NCBI GenBank assembly: GCA_964521575.1
Contig: CAZFSR010000005.1
Coordinates: forward strand, 62,001 to 126,000
Direction of reading: 5' to 3'
Length of the DNA stretch: 64,000 nt
Source: 79-D21 sp964521575
GTDB lineage: Bacteria > Synergistota > Synergistia > Synergistales > 79-D21
Under the pieces are notes generated by a model. The model was given only the letters and a program-made list of their open reading frames with translations. It made no database searches and was not told where the DNA came from. Positions within the stretch are counted from its first letter, which is position 1. Every line of letters begins with the position of its first letter. The translations under genes and the position numbers were made by a program. Positions 18,013 through 27,244 of the stretch are shown piece by piece.

Positions 18013-19882
18013 GTTCCTTCTTCTCCTTTTGCCTGGCCGTTTTTCCCCCGGCCGACCCAGCGGGGAAAGCGCCTCTCGGCCGGACAAGGCATCTGGACCC
18101 GGAGCCGACCAGGTCGAATCGTCCTGCCCGTTCAAGCGCTTCACGGACAAGATCCGCGTTCTTCGGATCCCGGTACTGGAGTAAAGCCCGCTGGAGCTTC
18201 TTTTCATGCGAACTTTTCGCGACGTAGACCTTTTCTCCCGTCAGGGGGTGGATCCCTGTGTGATACATGCATGTGGAAAGCGTCCCGGGGGTCGGGATGA
18301 AATCCTGGACCTGCTCGGGATGTATTCCCGTGTCACGGAGGAATTCGGCCAACTCGACCGCTTCCTTCAAGCTCGCCCCGGGATGGCTCGACATGAAGTA
18401 GGGGACGAGGTATTGCTCCTTTCCCAACTTTTTGTTCACCCGCCTGTAGGCTTCCACGAACTCAAGGTACGACTCCTTCCCGCTCTTGCCCATCAGCTCG
18501 GTCACTTTCTTCGATACGTGTTCCGGGGCAATCTTGAGCTGCCCGCTGACGTGGTGCTCGCAAAGTTCGGTCAGGAAAGGTTCCGTTCCTCCCAAAAGAA
18601 GGTAATCGTACCGGATCCCCGAACGGACAAACACCTTCTTCACCCCGGGGAGGGCCCGGATCTCCCGGAGAAGGTCCAGGTAATCGGAATGGTCCGCATC
18701 AAGCCTGGGGCAGGCTTTTGAGCCCAGGCAGTCCCTTCCCCTGCAGGTCCCCCGCTCAAGCTGGCCATCGCAGGACGGGTGCCGGAAGTTCGCCGTCGGT
18801 CCGCCCACGTCATGGATATAGCCTTTGAAACCTGGCAATTTCGTCAGCAAAACCGCTTCCTTCAGCAGGGACTCCTTGCTCCGGGACTGGATGATCCTTC
18901 CCTGGTGCGAGGTGATCGCGCAAAAGCTGCAGGCCCCGAAACACCCGCGGTGACTGACCAGGCTGAACTGGACCTCCTGGATCGCCGGAACTCCCTCTTC
19001 GGGCTCGTAATCCGGATGAGCGGCCCGCGCATAGGGAAGATCGTAGATCGAATCGAGTTCCGGTGTCGTCAAGGGGTGTGCCGGGGGGTTCTGGATGACG
19101 TACCGGGAACCGTGGGCTTGCAGGAGGGTTTTTCCCCTGATCGGATCCTGCTCCAGGTAGAAAAGGCGAAACGCCTCCGAGAAAGCCTCCTTCGAAGCCA
19201 GGACCGACTCGAACGAAGGGAGTTCGACGGATTCGCCCCACACTTCATCCCTTTCGGATGCCATCCAGCAAGTCCCCGACACGTCCCTGATGTCCGCCGG
19301 GCGGATCCCCAAGTCGAGCTGGCGGGCGATCTCCACGATCTGCGACTCCCCCATGCCGAAAACCAACAGATCCGCCCCGCTATCCACCAGGATCGAGCGG
19401 CGAACGGCATCGTCCCAGTAATCGTAGTGGGCAAACCGCCTCAGGCTTGCCTCGATCCCGCCGATGACAAGGGGAACGTTCCCCATTGCCTGGCGAACCC
19501 GGTTGCAGTAGGCGATCGTGGCCCTCTCCGGCCTTCGGCCTGCACGATTTCCGGGCGAGTAGCTGTCCGTGTGCCGCCGTTTCTTTGCCGCCGTAAAGAC
19601 ATTCAGCATCGAATCCAGGTTCCCGGCGGACACCAGCACTCCCAGCCTTGGGCGCCCCATCGCCAGGAAGGCTTCCGGAGAACGGTAATCGGGCTGGGCA
19701 AGAATTCCGACCCGGAACCCTTCCCGTTCAAGCACTCTTGCGATGATCGCATGACCGAAGCTGGGGTGGTCCACGTACGCATCACCGGAAACCACCAGGA
19801 AATCGAGTTCTTTCCATCCCCGCGCCTCCATGTCCTGCCTGGAGACCGGGAGAAAAGCCTCCCTTGGGAACCCCTTGCTCAT
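17990..19882 (-). CDS. YgiQ family radical SAM protein
   Basis: The 630-residue protein begins MSKGFPREAFLPVSRQDME. It has an N-terminal UPF0313 (YgiQ) domain (DFLVVSGDAYVDHPSFGHAI) and the radical-SAM cluster motif CFGACSFC in the middle. Later segments are PGFKGYIHDVGGPTANF and a second Cys-rich stretch with CRGRDCLGSKAC. The family's reaction is unknown. The start was set at 19882 because ATGA overlaps the stop of the DUF155 gene; the frame is open upstream but non-native. Its tail is Lys/Glu-rich. It is the middle gene of a three-gene overlapping operon ending with msrA. Confidence 0.9.
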   Translation of the reverse strand: MSKGFPREAFLPVSRQDMEARGWKELDFLVVSGDAYVDHPSFGHAIIARVLEREGFRVGILAQPDYRSPEAFLAMGRPRLGVLVSAGNLDSMLNVFTAAKKRRHTDSYSPGNRAGRRPERATIAYCNRVRQAMGNVPLVIGGIEASLRRFAHYDYWDDAVRRSILVDSGADLLVFGMGESQIVEIARQLDLGIRPADIRDVSGTCWMASERDEVWGESVELPSFESVLASKEAFSEAFRLFYLEQDPIRGKTLLQAHGSRYVIQNPPAHPLTTPELDSIYDLPYARAAHPDYEPEEGVPAIQEVQFSLVSHRGCFGACSFCAITSHQGRIIQSRSKESLLKEAVLLTKLPGFKGYIHDVGGPTANFRHPSCDGQLERGTCRGRDCLGSKACPRLDADHSDYLDLLREIRALPGVKKVFVRSGIRYDYLLLGGTEPFLTELCEHHVSGQLKIAPEHVSKKVTELMGKSGKESYLEFVEAYRRVNKKLGKEQYLVPYFMSSHPGASLKEAVELAEFLRDTGIHPEQVQDFIPTPGTLSTCMYHTGIHPLTGEKVYVAKSSHEKKLQRALLQYRDPKNADLVREALERAGRFDLVGSGSRCLVRPRGAFPAGSAGGKTARQKEKKEHADRKKR

Positions 19883-20967
19883 AGGAAGATCCGGACGACT
19901 TCCACGGCAATCAGGATGATGATGATCCACTCCAGGACCTCCGCTCTCCGGCTCGTGAACTCCTGGTTCAGCAGCTCGACGGTTTCCCTCATCGCCCTGA
20001 GCTTTTCGTCCATTCGCGTTAGCCAGGCCTTCGTCCGAAAAAGCTGGAGGGCCCGGTTGTAGATCTGTGCGTAATAGACATCCTCCGTTACGCGGACCGC
20101 CGATGTCAGGTGGTCGGTCATGAGCTCGGTCTCGAGGATGAGCTGCATCGCGGTTCGCGCGATACGGCTCATTTTTCCCGAGAAAACCGAGGTCAAACCC
20201 CATCGGGTTTCCCCGAGATCCTTGAAAAGCCGTTCCAGCCGGCGGTTCAACAGGTCGTCATAATAGCGCGCCTCGAGAAGCTGGACGTTTGCGTACTCGA
20301 GCAAAAGGCGAAGGTCTGCGTAATCTCCTTCCTCCACAAGAAAAGCGTTGTTGTAGTTCAGGATGACCAGGTCGTCTGCGGTGTAGGAAAAGGCATTTTC
20401 CAGGGCCAGGTGGGCCTGTTGCCGACTCAAGGGTTTCTTCTCGCCGAAAATGAGGCGAATCAGGGCAGGTAGCTCCCGCAGGTCACTCCTTGTCACCGGC
20501 TCGGCAGTTTTCCGAACCACGTAGAGGGTGTACTCCTCTGAAAAACCGGGAACGGGTCGGCGGTCGACAAGAGTTTCAGCAACGGAATCCATAAGGGCGC
20601 GGAGTTCCGTTTCGAACAGGCGGTCCAAATCCGGCCCCAGGCTCATCTGGATCGCGCGATCCGTGAATTGGTCCAAGTCAAGGTTTTTCAGCGTTGCCGT
20701 GGCCCCCAGCGAGATCACCCCAAAATCGAAGAACCGCGCCGAGAGATGAACCTCGACGGCTTCCCCGCCGACCACCCAGGCCTGGGGCCCCAGCTCGACG
20801 GCAGCGGGAGGGCGTACGAGGTCGATGGATTGGTTGTCAACCCTGACCAGTCCCTGCCTGAAAGGTAGCCTTCCCGAGAACAGGTTTCCGGAAAGCCTGT
20901 CAAGGCGTATCTCGTCCGCTACATCATAAAGTCGCAAAAAAACGATTTCGGCCGTTTCGATGAGCAT
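19879..20967 (-). CDS. DUF155 (RMD1/YagE-like) family protein, C-terminal membrane anchor
   Basis: The 362-residue protein resembles the RMD1/YagE (DUF155) family. An N-terminal domain with FFDFGVISLGATATL is followed by a long helical part with DDLVILNYNNAFLVEEGD, a segment typical of this family. It ends in one hydrophobic segment (WIIIILIAVEVVRIFL) that would anchor the C-terminus in the membrane. In yeast RMD1/RMD8 the family affects organelle function; its bacterial role is unknown. It starts the operon that continues with the YgiQ protein and MsrA. Confidence 0.75.
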   Translation of the reverse strand: MLIETAEIVFLRLYDVADEIRLDRLSGNLFSGRLPFRQGLVRVDNQSIDLVRPPAAVELGPQAWVVGGEAVEVHLSARFFDFGVISLGATATLKNLDLDQFTDRAIQMSLGPDLDRLFETELRALMDSVAETLVDRRPVPGFSEEYTLYVVRKTAEPVTRSDLRELPALIRLIFGEKKPLSRQQAHLALENAFSYTADDLVILNYNNAFLVEEGDYADLRLLLEYANVQLLEARYYDDLLNRRLERLFKDLGETRWGLTSVFSGKMSRIARTAMQLILETELMTDHLTSAVRVTEDVYYAQIYNRALQLFRTKAWLTRMDEKLRAMRETVELLNQEFTSRRAEVLEWIIIILIAVEVVRIFL

Positions 20968-21043
20968 CTTCTGGCTTCCCCCTTTTTCTCTTTATCAGGA
21001 TAGCCTCTCGTGCTTTGCTTCGCAAGCGGAGCCAGTTTGGGGC

Positions 21044-21073
21044 TTGACCTGCCTGGCTTTTTTGGCTTAGGAT
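21044..21073 (+). promoter_or_regulatory. Predicted promoter of the riboswitch-mntP transcript
   Basis: TTGACC (21044-21049) and TAGGAT (21068-21073) are 18 bases apart and lie just upstream of the riboswitch. Confidence 0.5.
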
Positions 21074-21078
21074 GATGG

Positions 21079-21212
21079 CGCTCAAGAGGGAGTAGCTAGA
21101 AAGGCCGCATCAACAGACTGGCGCGGAAGTGCCTGGTGTGGCCGTTGGCCGGATTCGAGGTCGATTAGCGAGACTTTTGGCGAGGATACCCTTGCCGAAG
21201 GTCTTTTTTTTT
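21079..21212 (+). promoter_or_regulatory. Manganese riboswitch (yybP-ykoY motif)
   Basis: The leader has the conserved GGGAGTAGC near its start (21088-21096) and GCGAGACTTTTGG at its 3' side. CAAGAG (21082-21087) can pair with CTTTTG (21174-21179) as the closing stem. That same CTTTTGGC is the left arm of the terminator GACTTTTGGCGAGG/CCCTTGCCGAAGGTC followed by nine T, so the two folds exclude each other. Ligand binding should stabilise the aptamer and allow read-through into mntP, the expected logic for a Mn exporter. Confidence 0.85.
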
Positions 21213-21223
21213 GGGGGGGAGCG

Positions 21224-21793
21224 ATGCAAATGAGCCCACTGTTCCCGGTGTTTTTGGGGTTAAGCCTTTCCATGGATGCCTTCGCGGTATCGGTAGCCAT
21301 GCCTTTCTGCGTGCCCTCTCTCTCAATGCGGCAAATCTGGAGAGTCGCCGGGGCCTTCGGTTTTTTCCAGGCCCTGATGCCGCTCCTGGGTTGGATACTC
21401 GGCAGTTTGGCCGCGAGAATGATTGCCCCCTTCGACCATTGGATCGCCTTCGCCCTCCTGTCGTTCATCGGGGGGAAAATGGTCCTGGAAGGGCTCCAGA
21501 GGACAGAAGAGTGCGATACCCGGTCCGATCCCACGACAGGATGGACATTGTTGACCCTCGCGGTCGGAACGAGCATTGACGCCCTCGCCGTCGGCTTCAG
21601 CTTCGTCGCGATGGACCTGAATGTCTGGAGCACCGCGGCCGTCATCGGCACCGTGACATTTATGACTTGCTGGATCGGCATGGTCGGGGGACGGCAGATC
21701 GGCCGGTTTGTCGGCAAACGCATGGAAGTGCTCGGCGGCCTCGTCCTGATCGGAATCGGCCTGAAAATCCTGATCGAGCATCTTTCCAGGTAG
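21224..21793 (+). CDS. mntP: Manganese efflux pump MntP
   Basis: The 189-residue membrane protein has six hydrophobic segments. It shows the two repeated family motifs SLSMDAFAVSVA (about residue 15) and VGTSIDALAVGFSF (about residue 120), whose Asp residues line the transport path. It exports Mn2+ when the cell has too much. GGGGGGGA directly after the riboswitch terminator is the ribosome binding site, so the riboswitch decides expression. No second gene is clearly coupled, although an ABC gene follows 72 bases later. Confidence 0.93.
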   Translation: MQMSPLFPVFLGLSLSMDAFAVSVAMPFCVPSLSMRQIWRVAGAFGFFQALMPLLGWILGSLAARMIAPFDHWIAFALLSFIGGKMVLEGLQRTEECDTRSDPTTGWTLLTLAVGTSIDALAVGFSFVAMDLNVWSTAAVIGTVTFMTCWIGMVGGRQIGRFVGKRMEVLGGLVLIGIGLKILIEHLSR

Positions 21794-21865
21794 TCCGCCT
21801 TGCCATTTGCCTCGGGGTACCCCATAATACCCGTGCACAGGATGAAGAAGGGGGGGAGATAAGGG

Positions 21866-22651
21866 GTGGCTCAAGCGAACCAGCCCTTGATCGTTGTCGA
21901 TAACCTCTGCAAGAGCTTCGAACAGGGGGAGGTACTGAACCATATCAGCATCTCCATTCGCGAAGGAGACCTTGTATCCATCATTGGTCCCTCTGGCTGC
22001 GGCAAGTCGACCTTTCTGCGCTGCCTCAACTGCCTGGAAATCCTCGATTCAGGAACCATCTCGATCGCCGGCGTCACCGTTTCACGCAAGGGCCCTCTTG
22101 ATCCCATCACCGACGATCTCCTTGACAAGGCCCACCTGCTCAGGCAGGAAGTCGGGCTGGTCTTCCAGATCTTCAACCTCTTTCCCCACAAATCCGTTCT
22201 AGAAAACATCATGCTCGCGCCGATGGTGGTCAAGAAGGAAAGCCGCGAACAGGCCGAGGAGACTGCCGTGCGTCTCCTGAAGAAGGTGGGGCTGGAAGAC
22301 TGCATCCACCGGGATCCCGCGATCCTCTCAGGGGGGCAGAAACAACGGGCGGCCATCGCCCGGGCGCTCGCCATGAACCCCAAGGTCATGCTTTACGACG
22401 AACCCACTTCCGCCCTTGACCCTGAACTGGTCAAGGAAGTCCTCCAGGTCATGCGCGACCTCGACGCCGAAGGAATGACCCAGATCGTCGTCACCCACGA
22501 AATGCGCTTCGCAAGGAAGGCTTCCGACTACATCGTCTTCATGGACAAAGGGGAAATCGTCGAAGTGGACGACGGGGACATCCTCTTCACCAACCCCAAA
22601 AACGAGCGGACAAGGGATTTCCTGAGGCACTTCGAGGGGGATGCGCTATGA
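21866..22651 (+). CDS. Polar amino-acid ABC transporter ATP-binding protein
   Basis: The 261-residue ATPase has Walker A GPSGCGKST, signature LSGGQKQRAAIARAL and Walker B VMLYDEPTSALDPEL, with the typical GLVFQIFNLFPHKSVLENI of the GlnQ/HisP branch. The start is GTG with GGGGGAG about 10 bases upstream. It drives the fused binding-protein/permease encoded directly downstream (4-base overlap). Substrate probably a polar or charged amino acid (family-based). Confidence 0.93.
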   Translation: MAQANQPLIVVDNLCKSFEQGEVLNHISISIREGDLVSIIGPSGCGKSTFLRCLNCLEILDSGTISIAGVTVSRKGPLDPITDDLLDKAHLLRQEVGLVFQIFNLFPHKSVLENIMLAPMVVKKESREQAEETAVRLLKKVGLEDCIHRDPAILSGGQKQRAAIARALAMNPKVMLYDEPTSALDPELVKEVLQVMRDLDAEGMTQIVVTHEMRFARKASDYIVFMDKGEIVEVDDGDILFTNPKNERTRDFLRHFEGDAL

Positions 22652-24210
22652 AAAGGACTCTGGTTCTCCTCGGACTTGCACTGGGGCTGGCTCTTGCTTT
22701 CTCGGCGACTGCGAACGCCAACCCGAAGGAACTCCGGTGGGGCGGCGATACCGAAGGCGGAGCCCCATACATGTTCCAGGATCCAAAGGATACAACGAAA
22801 GTGATCGGCTACGAGGTCGAAATCATCGAAGCCATCGCCAAACACCTTGGAAGGAAACCGGTTTTCATCCAGAACGGATGGGACAACCTGATCCCCGGGC
22901 TGCAGCGTAAACTTTACGACGTCACCCTGGACGGCTTGGAAATCACCCCGGAACACAAGCAGGAGGTCAATTTCTCCATCCCCTACTATGCCACTTTCCT
23001 GCAGCTTGCCGTCCGACGGGACAACAAGACGATCGAAAGCCTGGAAGACTGCCGCGGCAAAGTCGTCGGAACCTTGAAACAGGCTTATTCCCAACAGGTC
23101 CTCGAAGAGTTCGGAGGAATACAGATCAGGCTTTACGAGGACGAAATCAACGCCTATAGCGACCTCGTCAACGGCCGCCTGGACGCCACCCTCTTCGACG
23201 CCCCGATCGCCGTCTTCTACGCGGGCTTCAACCCGGAAATCAAGTTCGTCGGACCGGAAATCGGCCGGATGGAATATGGAATCGCCGTGAAGAAAGAGGA
23301 CAAGGAACTGCTCAAGGATATCAACGGGGCTATTGTCGCCTTGCGGGACAGCGGAGAACTTCGCCGCATTTACGACCGGTGGAACCTGTGGAGCCCCATG
23401 ATGGCAAAGGAATTCAACGATTACAGCCCCCGCAAGACCGATGCCGTCATGTTCAACGAATGGGCAGAGCAGCAAAGGCCCGAACTGACCATTAAAGACC
23501 GCATAAAGCGTTATGCCTCATTCATGCCCGTTTTGGGCAAAGCCGCCGTCACAACCATGAAAGTCTCTATCGTGGCGATGCTCCTGGCCATCGTTTTCGG
23601 TTTTGTCCTCGCGCTTGCCCGGGTTTTTGGCCCCACTTTCCTCTCCCGGCTTGCCATCGCCTACATTGAAACGATCCGTGGGACTCCTGTGCTGATCCAG
23701 CTGTTCTTCATCTTCTACGGTCTTCCGAACATCGGGATCAAGCTCTCCCCCTTCGTGGCGGGGGCCGTCGGTCTGGGGTTGAACTATGCCGCCTACGAGG
23801 CCGAGAACTACCGTGCGGGGCTGGTTTCAGTCCCCAAGGCCCAGATGGAAGGGGCTCTCGCCCTGGCCATGACTCGCTGGCAGGCCTTGCGGCATGTCGT
23901 CATCCCACAAGCCTTCCGGTTCGTGCTGCCCCCCGTGACAAACGACTTCATCTCGCTGCTCAAGGACTCCTCGCTTGTCTCGGTCATCACGATGGTTGAT
24001 CTCACGAAAGCCTACGGGCAGCTGGCCACGACCTACTACGACTACTTCGGGACCGGGATCATCGTGGCCGTCATCTACCTGCTCCTGGGATTGCCTTTCG
24101 TGAGGTTGGCCAGATGGGCGGAAGAACGGCTCGCCAAGGTCGGGAACATGGCCCGGATCGAAAAGGAATCCACAGAAGAGCTCATCGCTTCAAAAGAGGG
24201 CATGCTTTAA
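22648..24210 (+). CDS. Amino-acid ABC transporter, substrate-binding protein fused to permease
   Basis: The 520-residue protein joins two normally separate subunits. Residues 1-25 are a signal peptide (LGLALGLALAFSATANA), and 26 to about 265 form a type II amino-acid-binding protein (IGYEVEIIEAIAKHLGRKP, FSIPYYATFLQLAVRRD). From about 285 a HisM/GlnP-type permease follows, with AYIETIRGTPVLIQLFFIFYG and the ATPase-contact loop AQMEGALALAMTRWQAL. One polypeptide would thus both bind and translocate, with the binding domain tethered outside the membrane. No separate binding protein is needed in the locus. Confidence 0.92.
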   Translation: MKRTLVLLGLALGLALAFSATANANPKELRWGGDTEGGAPYMFQDPKDTTKVIGYEVEIIEAIAKHLGRKPVFIQNGWDNLIPGLQRKLYDVTLDGLEITPEHKQEVNFSIPYYATFLQLAVRRDNKTIESLEDCRGKVVGTLKQAYSQQVLEEFGGIQIRLYEDEINAYSDLVNGRLDATLFDAPIAVFYAGFNPEIKFVGPEIGRMEYGIAVKKEDKELLKDINGAIVALRDSGELRRIYDRWNLWSPMMAKEFNDYSPRKTDAVMFNEWAEQQRPELTIKDRIKRYASFMPVLGKAAVTTMKVSIVAMLLAIVFGFVLALARVFGPTFLSRLAIAYIETIRGTPVLIQLFFIFYGLPNIGIKLSPFVAGAVGLGLNYAAYEAENYRAGLVSVPKAQMEGALALAMTRWQALRHVVIPQAFRFVLPPVTNDFISLLKDSSLVSVITMVDLTKAYGQLATTYYDYFGTGIIVAVIYLLLGLPFVRLARWAEERLAKVGNMARIEKESTEELIASKEGML

Positions 24211-24216
24211 CGGTAC

Positions 24217-24280
24217 AGCGATGACAAGAGCGGCGGGAGGCGGATCCTGTTGGCCGCCTGCCGCCGCTCTTGTCATCGCT
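24217..24280. terminator. Long bidirectional terminator hairpin
   Basis: AGCGATGACAAGAGCGGCGG and its complement form a stem of about 20 pairs around a smaller inner hairpin, between convergent genes. Confidence 0.8.
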
Positions 24281-24284
24281 CGTT

Positions 24285-25715
24285 TCATCCCTTGATCACG
24301 GCAATCGGCCTCAAGCATGCCACCTTACGGCTCAGCCCCGCCCTTTCCACGACATCCACCACGACATCCACGTCCTTGTAGGCCTCAGGAGCCTCTTCTC
24401 CTAGGGTACGCAGGTCCCCGGCACGAACGAGGATTCCCTTTTTCCCCAAAGCCGAGACGACACTCCTCGCATCCGCGGCCTTCAGCGCCGCTTTTCGGCT
24501 CATGACCCTTCCCGCCCCGTGGCAGGTAGAGCAAAAACACTCGGCGGCACCGGACGCTCCCGCCAGCACGTAGCTGGCCGTACCCATGCTCCCGGGAATA
24601 ATGACAGGCTGTCCTGTATTCCTATATCGTCGAGGCAATTCTGGATGGCCCGGCGGAAGCGCCCGGGTCGCCCCCTTCCGGTGAACACAGAACCAGCCTT
24701 CTTTCCCCTCGTAAACATGCTTTTCCAACAGAGCCATGTTGTGGCTGACATCATAAAGAAGCTCGAGGGGCTCTCCAGGAAAGAAGCGGGAGAAAACTTC
24801 CCGTATCCTGGATCCGATCGCCTGGCGATTGCCCATCGCGAAATTCGCGGCGGCCTGCATGGCGCCGAGGTAGGCTCGCCCTTCATCCGAGTCAATCGGA
24901 GCGCAGGCCAGCTGTCTGTCGGGAATCTCAATGCCGTAACGCGACACCGACCGGGAAAGGATTCGCAGGTGATCGTCACAGACTTGGTGCCCCAATCCCC
25001 GGCTGCCGCAATGGATCATAACCGTCACCTGACCTGGATCGAGTCCAAACGAATGAGCCAGGACCGGGTCGAAAACCTCATCCACCCTCTGGATTTCCAG
25101 GAAATGATTCCCCGACCCAAGGCTTCCCAATTGCCCCTTTCCGCGCTCCTTAGCCCTTTCGGACACTTCATCGGGATCGGCCCCGTCGAGGCATCCCCCA
25201 TGCTCGATTCGTTCCAGGTCGCCTGCCTCCCCGAAACCGTTCCTTGCAGCCCAGGCTGCCCCACCCTTTAGGACCGCGTCCAGTCGACCGCCCTTTAGGC
25301 AGGTTAGTCCTTCCGAACCCACTCCACAGGGTATCGAGGAAAAGAGGGCATCAAGGAGAGCAGGCAATACCGGCCTGATTTGTCCTTCTTCCAGAAGCGA
25401 AACGTGGAGGCGAACCCCGCAGGAAATATCGTATCCCACGCCTCCGGGGGATACGACTCCGCCTTCTTTGGCAAAGGCAGCCACGCCTCCTATCGGAAAT
25501 CCATACCCCCAATGCAGGTCCGGCATGGCGAAACTGTATCCTGTAATCCCGGGGAGGCAGGCCACGTTGGCGACCTGCTGGAGTACGGGGTCATCCTTCA
25601 CTTCGGAGAGAATTCTGCCATCCGCGTAAAGCAATCCCGGCACTCTCATCCCCTCCATGCAGCTCTCCGGGATGAGGCAGCGGACGGGGCCTTTCCTTTC
25701 AATTTGGATGGCCAC
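24285..25715 (-). CDS. rtcB: RtcB-type tRNA-splicing/RNA repair ligase
   Basis: About 476 residues. RtcB seals 2',3'-cyclic-phosphate or 3'-phosphate RNA ends to 5'-OH using GTP and Mn2+. Metal and active-site segments are visible in order: MPDLHWGYGFPIGG, GGVGYDISCGVRL, LGSGNHFLEIQ, MIHCGSRGLGHQV, DVSHNMALLE, RKGATRALPPGHP, IPGSMGTASYV, and STCHGAGRVMSR with the His that becomes guanylylated. The start is GTG at 25715, just after AGGGGGTGG; it avoids overlap with archease. Archease lies immediately upstream, the classical activating partner. Confidence 0.95.
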   Translation of the reverse strand: MAIQIERKGPVRCLIPESCMEGMRVPGLLYADGRILSEVKDDPVLQQVANVACLPGITGYSFAMPDLHWGYGFPIGGVAAFAKEGGVVSPGGVGYDISCGVRLHVSLLEEGQIRPVLPALLDALFSSIPCGVGSEGLTCLKGGRLDAVLKGGAAWAARNGFGEAGDLERIEHGGCLDGADPDEVSERAKERGKGQLGSLGSGNHFLEIQRVDEVFDPVLAHSFGLDPGQVTVMIHCGSRGLGHQVCDDHLRILSRSVSRYGIEIPDRQLACAPIDSDEGRAYLGAMQAAANFAMGNRQAIGSRIREVFSRFFPGEPLELLYDVSHNMALLEKHVYEGKEGWFCVHRKGATRALPPGHPELPRRYRNTGQPVIIPGSMGTASYVLAGASGAAECFCSTCHGAGRVMSRKAALKAADARSVVSALGKKGILVRAGDLRTLGEEAPEAYKDVDVVVDVVERAGLSRKVACLRPIAVIKG

Positions 25716-25726
25716 GAAACCACCCC

Positions 25727-26155
25727 CTAAATATCCATAATCACCCTTAACCGCCACGGCGGCCCCTGGTCAAATTCCAGCCCGCCGTAGGTCACCGCCT
25801 TGACGCGACCGCCAGGGCAAGGTGCCGCGCTCCACCCCCCATGGGCCACAAGTTCACCTCGGCTTTCGGCGATTTCGACCATACCAGGGATGAAGACCCG
25901 CCCAGAGTTTTCCAGATGAAAGAGAAGCTCGTTCATCCAGGTCACGAGAAGACCTTCAAAGTCGCCCTCTCCCGCGCTAACGGAAATCTCTCCCGGAGAT
26001 TCCTGTCCCGCTTTTCCCGGCACCGCCCCGAGAGTCACGCTGTAGAAAGCGCACGCACACTCTTTCACCAACTCTTCCAGGCCTTCTGCCTCGATCTCCA
26101 GGCGGATATCCGCGGGGTGCTCAAGTTCTCGCCAAGGCAAAAAACACACCCCCAT
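25727..26155 (-). CDS. Archease
   Basis: About 142 residues. The body LEHPADIRLEIEAEGLEELVKECACAF, split by turns, and the C-terminal KAVTYGGLEFDQGPPWRLRVIMDI match archease, the small metal-binding protein that promotes RtcB guanylylation and multiple turnover. The acidic residues D of HPADI and the terminal MDI metal ligands are present. The start is uncertain: ATG at 26155 (MGVCFLPW) fits the family best, while an ATG 14 codons upstream is also open. It is co-directional with rtcB and 11 bases from it. Confidence 0.88.
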   Translation of the reverse strand: MGVCFLPWRELEHPADIRLEIEAEGLEELVKECACAFYSVTLGAVPGKAGQESPGEISVSAGEGDFEGLLVTWMNELLFHLENSGRVFIPGMVEIAESRGELVAHGGWSAAPCPGGRVKAVTYGGLEFDQGPPWRLRVIMDI

Positions 26156-26198
26156 CTTGTTACTGTTGTACCGCTTTATTATAGCCAATACCTCCAAA

Positions 26199-26227
26199 CA
26201 AAAAGATAGCGGGGATTTTCCCCCGCT
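26199..26227 (-). terminator. Terminator of the first poly-Asp gene
   Basis: On the minus strand AGCGGGG and CCCCGCT form a hairpin followed by ATCTTTTTGTTT. Confidence 0.7.
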
Positions 26228-26247
26228 CCCCTTCTATTTCGTTTCCA

Positions 26248-26856
<609 letters not shown>

Positions 26857-26932
26857 GGCCTTTCACCTCGTTTCTCTTTTTCTCCATATATAGCTAAGTG
26901 GTATTTATTTACCTTAATGCTAATATAAAACC

Positions 26933-26960
26933 ATTATAAACGAATCTATTGGCTTGTCAA
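26933..26960 (-). promoter_or_regulatory. Consensus sigma70 promoter of poly-Asp gene 1
   Basis: On the minus strand perfect TTGACA and perfect TATAAT hexamers are 16 bases apart, about 75 bases before the start codon. Both hexamers match consensus fully, so strong expression is expected. Confidence 0.75.
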
Positions 26961-26995
26961 GCACAGTCTCTTCTCGAAATTAGCGCAAAAAGGGG

Positions 26996-27018
26996 GAGCG
27001 GGGCAAAAAGCCCCGCTC
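26996..27018 (-). terminator. Terminator behind the vestigial paralogue/amidohydrolase
   Basis: On the minus strand GAGCGGGGC and GCCCCGCTC surround TTTTT and are followed by CCCCTTTTTGCG. Confidence 0.7.
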
Positions 27019-27065
27019 TCTCCATCGAAATTCCTTCCACCAGCACAATCTATAAGATTTCGCAA

Positions 27066-27143
27066 CTATTTGGGGTATTTTGTCTCCGTATCCTTGTCCT
27101 TATCGTGGCTGGGTAGTCCGTTATGGTCACGGTTATTATCACT
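27066..27143 (-). pseudogene. Vestigial C-terminus of a fourth polyacidic-family gene
   Basis: Read on the minus strand, this stretch translates SDNNRDHNGLPSHDKDKDTE before a TAG stop. It aligns with the tail [20 protein letters not shown] of the paralogue at 26248. No start codon or N-terminal domain precedes it; an in-frame TGA lies just upstream. The terminator typical of this family is retained downstream. The rest of the gap 26857-27244 holds only the promoter and terminator listed. Confidence 0.55.
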
Positions 27144-27244
27144 CAAAATAAACCCGCTTCTTTTGGAGTGGAGGCGTCAACAGCCAAAGGACGCAGCGGG
27201 AATGGCCTCTCTACAGGCTGTCGGAGGAAATAGGATGATAACCA

